Shown: one piece after another, positions 30,043-38,637 of the stretch | How the letters are laid out: every line of letters starts with the position of its first letter | Position numbering within the stretch: the stretch's first letter is position 1 | IMG/VR virus record: IMGVR_UViG_3300042402_002564 | Location: 130,145 to 194,144 of that record | Reading direction: 5' to 3' (one strand) | DNA length: 64,000 bases | Source of the DNA: a virus | Program-made: the position numbers and the translations under genes | Notes under the pieces: generated by a model | The model's database searches: none | Told to the model about the DNA's origin: nothing | What the model saw: only the letters and a program-made list of their open reading frames with translations

Positions 30043-31689
30043 ATGGCCGAACATTATCTTGGCAATCCTCTTCTAAAGAAAGCAAATACTGCTATTCAAT
30101 TTACAGAAGAACAAATAATAGAATTTGCTCGTTGTCAAGACGATCCTATTTACTTTGCGAAAAATTATATACAAATTGTCACCTTGGACTATGGTTTGCA
30201 ACCATTTAAACCATATCCATTTCAGGAGACTATGATTGAAAGATTTCATAATTACAGATTTAATGTATGTAAACTACCAAGGCAGTCTGGAAAATCTACA
30301 ATTGTAGTATCGTATCTTTTACACTATGCAATTTTTAATGACAATGTAAACATAGCAATTCTTGCTAACAAGGCATCTACTGCTAAAGACCTTTTAGACC
30401 GCCTACAAACTGCATACGAGAACCTTCCCAAGTGGTTACAGCAAGGTGTAATGACTTGGAACAAAGCATCACTGGAGTTAGAAAATGGTTCAAAAATTAT
30501 TGCTGCTTCTACTTCTGCCTCTGCGGTACGCGGTGGCTCTTATAATATTATATTCCTGGACGAATTTGCGTTTATTCCTAACCACATTGCTGATCAGTTT
30601 TTCAGTTCTGTTTATCCTACTATTTCATCTGGTAAAAATACAAAAGTAATTATCGTTTCTACCCCTCACGGGATGAACCATTTTTATAAAATTTGGCATG
30701 ATGCTGAACGTAAAAAAAATGAATATATTCCAACAGAAGTACACTGGAGTGAAGTTCCAGGTAGAGATGAAAAATGGAAAGAGCAAACTATTGCAAATAC
30801 TAGTGAACAGCAGTTTAAAGTTGAGTTTGAATGTGAATTTTTAGGATCTGTTGATACATTAATTTCTCCAAATAAGCTTAGAAATTTAGTTTACGAATCT
30901 CCAAGACTAAGAAGTGGTGGTTTAGATGTTTTTGAAGATTGTAAAGATGAACATAATTATGTAATGTCTGTTGACGTTGCTAGAGGTGTCGGTAATGATT
31001 ATTCTGCATTTGTTGTAATAGACATCACACAATTTCCACATAAGGTAGTTGCAAAGTATAGAGATAACCAAATAAAACCAATGCTATTTCCAAGTATAGT
31101 ACACGAAGTAGCAAAGAGTTATAATGATGCCTATGTATTGTGTGAAGTTAATGATGTTGGTGATCAGGTAGCATCAATTCTTCACTATGATTTGGAGTAT
31201 CAAAATGTTTTAATGTGCTCTATGCGTGGTAGAGCTGGACAAATTGTTGGACAAGGATTTTCTGGCAAGAAGACTCAACTTGGAGTTAAAATGTCTAAAA
31301 CTGTTAAAAAGGTTGGATGTCTTAACTTAAAAACAATGATAGAAGAGGATAAACTATATTTTAATGATTATGATATTATTAGTGAATTAACAACATTTAT
31401 TCAAAAGTCAAATTCTTTTGAAGCAGAAGATGGATGTAATGATGATTTGGCTATGTGTTTAGTAATATACGCTTGGTTAGTTGTACAAGATTATTTTAAA
31501 GAATTGACAGACCAAGATGTAAGAAAGAAATTATACGAAGAACAAAAAAATCAAATAGAACAAGATATGGCACCATTTGGATTTATTGTAGATGGTATTA
31601 ATAATCAATCATCTTTTGTCGATAATACTGGAGATAGATGGTATACGGACGAATATGGTGATATGTCTTACATGTGGGACTATATGTAA
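30043..31689 (+). CDS. gp17: gp17 terminase large subunit
   Basis: ATP-driven DNA packaging motor and nuclease. The Walker A motif RQSGKST is at residues 80-86, Walker B IIFLDE near 169-174 with catalytic Glu174, and the coupling motif VSTPHG near 206-211. The C-terminal RNase H-like nuclease begins at SVDVARG with Asp311. Length 548 aa versus 610 in T4. The ATG at 30043 follows the upstream stop by 14 nt. The gene is complete with all main catalytic residues, so packaging should be functional. Confidence 0.96.
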   Translation: MAEHYLGNPLLKKANTAIQFTEEQIIEFARCQDDPIYFAKNYIQIVTLDYGLQPFKPYPFQETMIERFHNYRFNVCKLPRQSGKSTIVVSYLLHYAIFNDNVNIAILANKASTAKDLLDRLQTAYENLPKWLQQGVMTWNKASLELENGSKIIAASTSASAVRGGSYNIIFLDEFAFIPNHIADQFFSSVYPTISSGKNTKVIIVSTPHGMNHFYKIWHDAERKKNEYIPTEVHWSEVPGRDEKWKEQTIANTSEQQFKVEFECEFLGSVDTLISPNKLRNLVYESPRLRSGGLDVFEDCKDEHNYVMSVDVARGVGNDYSAFVVIDITQFPHKVVAKYRDNQIKPMLFPSIVHEVAKSYNDAYVLCEVNDVGDQVASILHYDLEYQNVLMCSMRGRAGQIVGQGFSGKKTQLGVKMSKTVKKVGCLNLKTMIEEDKLYFNDYDIISELTTFIQKSNSFEAEDGCNDDLAMCLVIYAWLVVQDYFKELTDQDVRKKLYEEQKNQIEQDMAPFGFIVDGINNQSSFVDNTGDRWYTDEYGDMSYMWDYM

Positions 31690-31699
31690 AGTAACAATT

Positions 31700-31708
31700 T
31701 AATAAATA
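31700..31708 (+). promoter_or_regulatory. late promoter box upstream of gp18
   Basis: TTAATAAATA-type box after the gp17 stop, ending 36 nt before the gp18 ATG. The leader then carries a GGAG Shine-Dalgarno just before the ATG. Matches the T4 late consensus over ATAAATA and is the obvious driver of the abundant sheath and tube proteins. Confidence 0.65.
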
Positions 31709-31743
31709 TTTTGTAGAGCAAAACTGAGATTACGGAGAAAAAC

Positions 31744-34512
31744 ATGGCGACTCCTCAATTATCTCCTGGTGTATTGGTCAGGGAAGTTGATTTAACTGTC
31801 GGGAGAGCTGAAAATGTATTAGATAATATTGGTGCTATAGCTGGTCCTTTTGAAATTGGACCAGTTAATGAACCAATTAGTATCACTACAGAGCAAGAGT
31901 TACTTAATACTTTTGGTAGACCATCTAGTTCTGACAATCAATACGAATATTGGTTAACTGCATCATCGTTCTTAACATACGGCGGAGTTTTAAAAGTTGT
32001 AAGAACTGACGGTGCTACACTAAGTAACGCCAATGTTGGTGTTGGTGCATCATTTGTATCTACAAAAATTAAAAACTTTGATGACTACAATTCAAACTTT
32101 ATAGGTGCGGTAAATAACTTTTATTTTGCTGCAAAAAATCCAGGAAGTTGGTCAAATGGATTAAAAGTTTGTGTAGTTGATGACCAAGCAGACCAAATTG
32201 TCGGTATTGCGACTACAGTTTTATCAAACATTAATATTCAAGTAGGATATGGTGTTACCGTTGATCTTAGTGGAGAAGTTCTTCCTGGTATTGGAACAAC
32301 TTCAGTATTCCAAGGATACCTGAAGGGTATTATTACTGGAACAGTAGATAATGTTAGGGGCGGTTCTGTAATCTACGTTAAGATAATTTCTAGAGTCTCT
32401 ACAGGCGGAACTGAGTATCCAATTAGTTATGCAGAGAATAATACACTAAACTCTATTGTGGAGGGAAGTAAACTATCAATTGTAGATAATAATGGTGCGG
32501 TAATATCACCAAAAGATTCAATTGATGAAGTTGGAATAACAACGTTTACCTCTATTAACGGTCAACAAGATGAAGTTTATACTGGAGTAGGTGCTACATC
32601 ATCTGGTTCTGGAACTCAAGCAACTTTCACAATTACTAGAAATAGCAGTGATGGCGGAGTTCTTTCTGCAGCAGTTGTAAATCCTGGTGTTGGTTATTCA
32701 ACTGGAGATTCTGTAACTATTGCTGGTAGTGATGTTGGTGGATTTGATTTATCTGATGGTGTTATAAGAACTGTTGGTTTAACATCCTCAACAACAGTTG
32801 TTTCTGCAGCAAATGCTACTTATACTGGAGTTGCTGGTGTAAGCACAGTGGGTGCTGGAGTATCATTTACAATCTTTAGAAATGGTAGTGGTGGCATTGG
32901 AACAGTTTTTGTTTCTAACCAAGGAACAAATTATCAAGTAGGAACAGTAATTACTATTCCTGGAAATACAGTTGGTGGAACTGCCCCAGCAGATAACCTC
33001 ACTCTATCAGTTACTGCACTTAGAGACGATAAAATTATCTTAGAAGTAAATGAAGTTGCTTCTAGTATTATTGCAGGTCTTACTGTTGATTGGTATAGTC
33101 AACAGGTATTAAAGTTAGATAATGGAGTTGTATTCTGGAACACAATTGCACCAAAACCTGGAACATCCCAATATGCTCTAGAAAGAAATGGTAGAGCGGA
33201 TGAAATGCACATTGTTGTTGTAGATGATTCTGGTTCTGTTAGTGGTGTAAAAGGTAATATTTTAGAAAAGCACTTATTCTTGTCAAAATCAACGGATGCT
33301 ATTTCTTCTTCCAATTCCCCAACTAAAATTTGGTATAAAAACTATCTTGCAAACTTCTCGAATTACATCTATGCAGGAACTAACCCATCAAATGCTTATG
33401 ATGGATATTGGTTAACTGACCCACAAGCAAATATATTCACATACGGAAGTAATTACACTTCAGATAATTTTGAGACAGATTTTAGTACATATACTATCGG
33501 TGAAACTGTTTGGGATAGACCAGCACAAGATGCGATCTTTAGCACTATTGGACAAGTTACTTATACATTAGGTAATGGAGTTGATTATAGTGCTGGTGGT
33601 GCTTTAAGATCTAGTCTTTCATTCGTTATGGAATCATATGATTTATTTGCTAATCGTGATGAAATTGCAGTAGATTACTTACTTATGGGTCCAAGTGGCG
33701 AAACAATTTCAGAATCACAATCAAAAGCAAATAGACTAATATCTATAGCAGACTCAAGAAAAGATTGTGTTGCAGTAATTTCTCCACATAGAACTGGAGT
33801 AATTGATATATTAAATTCAAATACACAAACAAATAATATCATTGAATTCTTTGGTCCATTATCTTCTTCATCGTATGCAATTTTTGATAGTGGATACAAA
33901 TATACATATGATAGATTTAATAATGCCTTCAGATACATCCCATGTAATGGTGATATCGCTGGATTAATGTGCAGAACAAACATAGTTGCATATCCTTGGT
34001 TCTCTCCTGCTGGTCAGCAAAGAGGTGTTATTAAAAATGCAATTAAACTTGCATACAATCCAAACAAATCACAAAGAGACGCCCTGTATTCAGCAAGAAT
34101 TAATCCAATTATCAATCAACCTGGAATTGGTGTTATTCTATTTGGTGATAAAACTGCACTATCTTATGCATCAGCATTTGATAGAATTAACGTTCGTAGA
34201 TTATTCTTAACTGTTGAACAAGCACTGGAAAGAGCTGCTCAAGCACAACTCTTCGAATTCAACGATCAAATTACAAGGGCAAACTTTGTAAACATTGTTG
34301 AACCATATTTACGTGATATTCAGGCAAAGAGGGGTGTTTATGACTTCTTAGTAATTTGTGATGAAACTAATAACACACCAGATATTATTGATAATAATGA
34401 ATTTAGAGCTGACATCTTCCTGAAACCAGCTAAATCTATCAACTACATTACATTGACCTTTGTTGCTACTCGAACAGGGGTAAGTTTTGAAGAAGTGGCT
34501 GGTAGAGTTTGA
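31744..34512 (+). CDS. gp18: gp18 tail sheath protein
   Basis: Contractile sheath subunit. The N-terminus (SPGVLVREVDLTVGRAENVL, about 7-26) and the C-terminal block (about 855-922, including GVYDFLVICDETNNTP and ATRTGVSFEEV) are typical of sheath proteins, which use these terminal parts for subunit contacts. Length 922 aa versus 659 in T4. Much of the excess is a tandem pair of 81-aa GxGY modules at about 279-426, likely on the outer face of the sheath. A strong GGAG precedes the ATG. gp19 follows 34 nt later, as usual. Confidence 0.95.
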   Translation: MATPQLSPGVLVREVDLTVGRAENVLDNIGAIAGPFEIGPVNEPISITTEQELLNTFGRPSSSDNQYEYWLTASSFLTYGGVLKVVRTDGATLSNANVGVGASFVSTKIKNFDDYNSNFIGAVNNFYFAAKNPGSWSNGLKVCVVDDQADQIVGIATTVLSNINIQVGYGVTVDLSGEVLPGIGTTSVFQGYLKGIITGTVDNVRGGSVIYVKIISRVSTGGTEYPISYAENNTLNSIVEGSKLSIVDNNGAVISPKDSIDEVGITTFTSINGQQDEVYTGVGATSSGSGTQATFTITRNSSDGGVLSAAVVNPGVGYSTGDSVTIAGSDVGGFDLSDGVIRTVGLTSSTTVVSAANATYTGVAGVSTVGAGVSFTIFRNGSGGIGTVFVSNQGTNYQVGTVITIPGNTVGGTAPADNLTLSVTALRDDKIILEVNEVASSIIAGLTVDWYSQQVLKLDNGVVFWNTIAPKPGTSQYALERNGRADEMHIVVVDDSGSVSGVKGNILEKHLFLSKSTDAISSSNSPTKIWYKNYLANFSNYIYAGTNPSNAYDGYWLTDPQANIFTYGSNYTSDNFETDFSTYTIGETVWDRPAQDAIFSTIGQVTYTLGNGVDYSAGGALRSSLSFVMESYDLFANRDEIAVDYLLMGPSGETISESQSKANRLISIADSRKDCVAVISPHRTGVIDILNSNTQTNNIIEFFGPLSSSSYAIFDSGYKYTYDRFNNAFRYIPCNGDIAGLMCRTNIVAYPWFSPAGQQRGVIKNAIKLAYNPNKSQRDALYSARINPIINQPGIGVILFGDKTALSYASAFDRINVRRLFLTVEQALERAAQAQLFEFNDQITRANFVNIVEPYLRDIQAKRGVYDFLVICDETNNTPDIIDNNEFRADIFLKPAKSINYITLTFVATRTGVSFEEVAGRV
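32578..33020 (+). repeat. tandem 81-codon modules inserted in gp18
   Basis: Two diverged copies start at YTGVG (32578) and YTGVAG (32821), exactly 243 nt apart. Each has a TFTI or SFTI-x-RN strand, a GVGY or GTNY turn, a VTI or ITIPG strand and a VGG loop. The duplication is visible in protein but poorly in DNA, so it is not recent. Confidence 0.65.
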
Positions 34513-34546
34513 TCTATATTATTAATTAACGAAGGAGGATCCTACA

Positions 34547-35149
34547 ATGTCAAATAGAAACATCAGAACAATCACTGATTTTAAATCAAAACTACAAGGT
34601 GGAGCAGCCAGACCAAATTTATTTGAAGTATCTATCCCATCTTTTCCATCTTCAGTAACTGGGTGGGACGATGAAACATTCCAGTTTATGTGTAAAGCGG
34701 CTGCTTTACCAGCTTCTAACGTAGCACCAATTGATGTTCCATTTAGAGGTCGTATTTTAAAAGTTGCTGGGGACAGAACATTTGATACCTGGACTGTTAC
34801 TATCATCAATGATGAAGACTTTAAATTAAGAACTGCATTTGAGCAGTGGATGAATCAAATTAGTAAATTAGATAATGCTACTGGTGCCACAAGTCCAACA
34901 TCATACATGGTAAACGCATTTGTTTATCAATTAGGTAGAGGTGCATCAAGATTTTCAACAGGAAATACTGATAATTTAACCAATACCGCATTGAGAACTT
35001 ATAAGTTCTACGATATTTTCCCAACTAATGTATCTCAAATTGATCTTTCATATGATACCTCAGATACAGTTGAAGAGTATACAGTAGAATTCCAAGTTCA
35101 GTGGTGGCAAACTGAGGGTAGTGACCAAACTGGTACTGAAATTAGATAA
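34547..35149 (+). CDS. gp19: gp19 tail tube protein
   Basis: Subunit of the inner tail tube. At 200 aa it is near T4 gp19 (163 aa). Landmarks: FKSKLQGGAARPNLFEVSIP (about 11-30), FMCKAAALPASNVAPIDVPF (about 45-64), then GRILKVAGDRTFDTWTVTII, all typical of the tube fold. An unusually strong Shine-Dalgarno, AAGGAGG, at 34532-34538 lies 8 nt before the ATG. It fixes the start and suggests very high expression. Canonical position between sheath and portal. Confidence 0.95.
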   Translation: MSNRNIRTITDFKSKLQGGAARPNLFEVSIPSFPSSVTGWDDETFQFMCKAAALPASNVAPIDVPFRGRILKVAGDRTFDTWTVTIINDEDFKLRTAFEQWMNQISKLDNATGATSPTSYMVNAFVYQLGRGASRFSTGNTDNLTNTALRTYKFYDIFPTNVSQIDLSYDTSDTVEEYTVEFQVQWWQTEGSDQTGTEIR

Positions 35150-35155
35150 TAAATA
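35147..35155 (+). promoter_or_regulatory. late promoter box upstream of gp20
   Basis: TAATAAATA overlaps the gp19 stop codon and ends 29 nt before the gp20 ATG, so the portal gene has its own late start. Match to the T4 consensus over ATAAATA. Confidence 0.6.
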
Positions 35156-35183
35156 GTAGAGATTTAGAAGGTTATTTTTAGTA

Positions 35184-36851
35184 ATGGCAAAATTATTTGG
35201 ATTTTCTATAGAGAATAAAGAATCTCTTTCACCTTCTGTAGTATCCCCCGTTCCTCAAAATAATGAGGACGGGGTTGATCATTATCTAACAAGTGGTTTT
35301 TTTGGATCTTATGTAGATATAGAGGGTGTTTATAGAACCGAATATGATTTAATTAAAAGATACAGAGAAATGTCACTTCACCCAGAAGTAGACAGTGCTA
35401 TTGAAGATATCGTTAATGAAGCTATTGTTAGTGACACAAACGATACTCCAGTACAAATTGAATTATCTAATTTAAATGCTAGTGATGGATTAAAAAAGAA
35501 GATAAGAGAAGAATTTAAAACAATTTTAGATTTATTAGATTTTGATAAAAAATCTCATGAAATTTATAGGAATTGGTACATTGATGGAAGACTTTATTAT
35601 CATAAAGTAATCGATTTAAAAAATCCACAAAAGGGTATTCAAGAATTAAGATATGTTGACGCATTAAAAATGCGTTATGTTAGACAATCTATTTCTAAAA
35701 AGAAGAATAATGGTGGAGTTAGAATAAAAAATTCTAACGACGAAAATCCAATGGATTATGATTTTCCACAAATTGAAGAATACTTCATCTATAATCCTAC
35801 TGCCCAATCTCCAATTGGGTCTATGAATGGAAGAAATTCTAGTCAGGCAAATTCTGGAATCAAAATTGCGAGAGATGCGATAACTTATTGTACTTCTGGA
35901 TTAGTAGATAGAAATAAAGGAACTTGTCTGTCATACTTACATAAAGCAATTAAGTCTCTCAATCAACTCCGCATGATTGAGGATAGTCTTGTTATTTACA
36001 GATTGTCTCGTGCTCCAGAGCGTCGTATCTTCTATATTGATGTAGGTAATCTTCCTAAAATTAAGGCAGAGCAATATCTTCGTGATGTTATGATGCGTTA
36101 TCGCAATAAATTAGTTTACGATGCCTCTACAGGTGAAATTAGAGATGATAAGAAGTTTATGAGTATGCTTGAGGACTTCTGGTTACCTCGTAGAGAAGGT
36201 GGTAGAGGTACAGAGATTACAACTCTTCCTGGTGGTCAGAATCTTGGAGAAATTACAGATATCAAATATTTCCAGAGTAAATTATACAAATCATTGAACG
36301 TTCCTCCATCAAGAATGGAAGGAGAAGGTGGATTTAATCTTGGTAGATCTTCAGAAATTTTGAGAGATGAACTCAAATTTACCAAATTTGTTGGTAGATT
36401 AAGGAAGCGTTTTTCAAACATGTTTAATGACATGTTAAAGACCCAATTAATATTAAAAAATATCGTAACTCCAGAAGATTGGGAGCAAATGAGTGAGCAT
36501 ATTCAATATGACTTCCTTTATGATAATCACTTCTCTGAACTAAAAGAAGCAGAATTGATGACCGAAAGGTTAAATATTGCTGCTACTGCAGAACCTTATA
36601 TCGGCAAATACTACTCTCAAGATTATGTAAGACGTAAGATTTTACGTCAAACTGATGAAGAGATTATTGAGCAAGATCAATTAATCAAAAAAGAAATTAA
36701 AGCAGGCATTATTCCAGATCCAAATGCACCAATAGACCCAGCAACTGGTATGCCAATGCCTTCTGATGCAAACCAAGATAATATTAATGGTGCATCAGGA
36801 AAAGTTCCTACAGAACCAGGGATAGATGGTTCAAGTACAGAAGTTAAGTAA
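35184..36851 (+). CDS. gp20: gp20 portal vertex protein
   Basis: Twelve-fold portal through which DNA is packaged and ejected. The 555-aa length is near T4 gp20 (524 aa). Diagnostic blocks: HPEVDSAIEDIVNEAIV (about 67-83), DGRLYYHKVID (about 131-141), IYRLSRAPERRIFYIDVGNL (about 271-290, the classic gp20 primer region), and FNLGRSSEILRDELKF (about 382-397). Codon use shifts to more GC in the middle (about 35960-36260) compared with both ends. The stop overlaps the end of the convergent radical SAM gene by 8 nt. Confidence 0.96.
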   Translation: MAKLFGFSIENKESLSPSVVSPVPQNNEDGVDHYLTSGFFGSYVDIEGVYRTEYDLIKRYREMSLHPEVDSAIEDIVNEAIVSDTNDTPVQIELSNLNASDGLKKKIREEFKTILDLLDFDKKSHEIYRNWYIDGRLYYHKVIDLKNPQKGIQELRYVDALKMRYVRQSISKKKNNGGVRIKNSNDENPMDYDFPQIEEYFIYNPTAQSPIGSMNGRNSSQANSGIKIARDAITYCTSGLVDRNKGTCLSYLHKAIKSLNQLRMIEDSLVIYRLSRAPERRIFYIDVGNLPKIKAEQYLRDVMMRYRNKLVYDASTGEIRDDKKFMSMLEDFWLPRREGGRGTEITTLPGGQNLGEITDIKYFQSKLYKSLNVPPSRMEGEGGFNLGRSSEILRDELKFTKFVGRLRKRFSNMFNDMLKTQLILKNIVTPEDWEQMSEHIQYDFLYDNHFSELKEAELMTERLNIAATAEPYIGKYYSQDYVRRKILRQTDEEIIEQDQLIKKEIKAGIIPDPNAPIDPATGMPMPSDANQDNINGASGKVPTEPGIDGSSTEVK

Positions 36852-38637
36852 CTTTAATAAATTTATTTTTTAGAAGTCCTTTTCTTCTCAGTATAAAAAG
36901 ATTATTTTTATCATATCCTATAAAGTCATTATCGATTTTATAGGATATTTTATTTTTCTCCCAAGTTTCTATATTATATTTTGAGTTTAAAGTTAATGGA
37001 TATTTTTGATTTTCATTAAAAATAAATTTTTTCTGAATATCAATAATTTCTGAGTCAATTTGTACAATATTTGAGCAATATAACTCAATAAATTCAAATA
37101 GTTTTGATTTATTTTTAAATAAGAATTCAAAACTACTAGCATGTAAAGAATGACCAGTTTTGGCACCCTGTGTTATCTTCCCAGTCTTAATATAAGTAGA
37201 GACAATATTATATATTTCTTGATAATGAACTCCAATGAATCCATCATCATTTTTTATACAGTCAAATAAATTATCATAAAATTTTCTATAACTTATATTT
37301 AAAATATTAAAGCAATATTTCGATAGCACTTGAGTATATCCCGCTATATGTAATTGAACAATCAACCATCCGTACATATAACATTCAATTAATTCATCTG
37401 TGGTTAAAGTATCGGTTTTATTAATTAATTCTATACTTTCTTTTACTTCTGAGTAATCTTTTTCATTAGTGAATGAAACGTAATCCTCTGCTTTGATAGT
37501 TTCAATACCATATATTTTTCTAGATAATTCACTGTTCAATTCACTGTTACCAAAAACTTGACAAAACCAAACATCAATAGATTCATGTTGCCCAAATTCT
37601 AATATTTTAGAGAATCCTTCCTTCCAAGAATCTATAGTTTCGTTTGGTAATCCTAAAATTAACTCGGTATAAGTTTTTACATCATGCTCTTTACTTTTTT
37701 CAATATGAGATGTAATGTTATTAATACTCATATTTTTTCTTTTAATTGCTTTAAGTGTTGGTTCATTCATACTTTGAACACTTATAGTTACACCTCTACT
37801 AATATCTCCAAGTATTTTTGCTATTTCAAAAACTACTTCTGTAGAATTTTTAGAATATTGCAAATTAACAGATTCTAATTTGCTATTATCAGCAACTTCT
37901 CTTATTAATTTTGCTATTTCCAAATCTCTTTCTTTATACATTCCAAAATTTGCATCTGCACAAAATATAAATGCAACATTATTATTTTTAATCCATTCAA
38001 GATCATTTTTTACACGATCTAGATTAAACATTTTAACTTTACTATAGGTTAATCCACCCCAATCACAAAAAGTACATGAATGGGGGCACCCTCGATTAGT
38101 TTCAATAGTAGAAGCCCAAAGAGTATTTGGATTGTCTTTTACAATTTGATCAAATACTTTAGATTCATATGGACTTGGAAAGTCTAATTGCTCTATTCTA
38201 CTTTTTTGATATATTTTTTCTATTGTTTTATTTTGAACAATACTAGTTAATAAATCTAAGTAACTTTCTTCACCTTCACCAATTATTACACAATCTATAA
38301 ATTCATTATCAAGAATTTTCAAAGTTGCTTGTGGTCCACCAAATTGAATAATACAGTCTGGAAATTTTTCTTTTATTAGTTTTGATAAAAATAGACAATA
38401 TTGCTCATTCCAAACGTAACAACTAAAACTGCACACTGTTGGATTGTCTAATCTTTCCAGTATTTTATTTGGATGCTCTCTTTTAAAGATAATATCTTTT
38501 AATACAAAATTATTTTTTACTTCATCAAATTGATTACAATAACTCCATAAACAACCAACACTGTAAGGAAGCCAATATGTGTCTTCATTTCTAATTTCTA
38601 CAGAATATTGCGGTTGAAATAAATATATATTTTTCAT
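36844..38637 (-). CDS. B12-binding-type radical SAM protein (downstream copy), 597 aa
   Basis: Probable iron-sulfur enzyme that cleaves S-adenosylmethionine to a radical. The radical SAM motif is CPHSCTFC, Cys184, Cys188 and Cys191. The first about 150 residues look like a cobalamin-binding Rossmann domain (SFSCYVWNEQY at about 70-80, QFGGPQA at 98-104, VIIGEGEESY at 117-126) but lack the DxHxxG cobalt-ligand motif, as many class B enzymes do. SAM-pocket-type strands follow (VNLQYSKNSTEVV, ITISVQSMNEPTLKAIKRK, TYTELILGLPNETIDSW). The C-terminal about 200 residues are unassigned and end LRRKGLLKN. The start codon overlaps the stop of the upstream paralog (ATGA). Substrate unknown; methylation, thiolation or peptide modification are all possible. 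Confidence 0.85.
   Translation of the reverse strand: MKNIYLFQPQYSVEIRNEDTYWLPYSVGCLWSYCNQFDEVKNNFVLKDIIFKREHPNKILERLDNPTVCSFSCYVWNEQYCLFLSKLIKEKFPDCIIQFGGPQATLKILDNEFIDCVIIGEGEESYLDLLTSIVQNKTIEKIYQKSRIEQLDFPSPYESKVFDQIVKDNPNTLWASTIETNRGCPHSCTFCDWGGLTYSKVKMFNLDRVKNDLEWIKNNNVAFIFCADANFGMYKERDLEIAKLIREVADNSKLESVNLQYSKNSTEVVFEIAKILGDISRGVTISVQSMNEPTLKAIKRKNMSINNITSHIEKSKEHDVKTYTELILGLPNETIDSWKEGFSKILEFGQHESIDVWFCQVFGNSELNSELSRKIYGIETIKAEDYVSFTNEKDYSEVKESIELINKTDTLTTDELIECYMYGWLIVQLHIAGYTQVLSKYCFNILNISYRKFYDNLFDCIKNDDGFIGVHYQEIYNIVSTYIKTGKITQGAKTGHSLHASSFEFLFKNKSKLFEFIELYCSNIVQIDSEIIDIQKKFIFNENQKYPLTLNSKYNIETWEKNKISYKIDNDFIGYDKNNLFILRRKGLLKNKFIKVT

Noticed and set aside
36856-36867. 12-nt palindrome AATAAATTTATT at the gp20/radical SAM junction as a two-way terminator
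   Set aside because: The stem would be only A-T pairs and too weak to terminate; it also lies inside the end of the minus-strand coding region.
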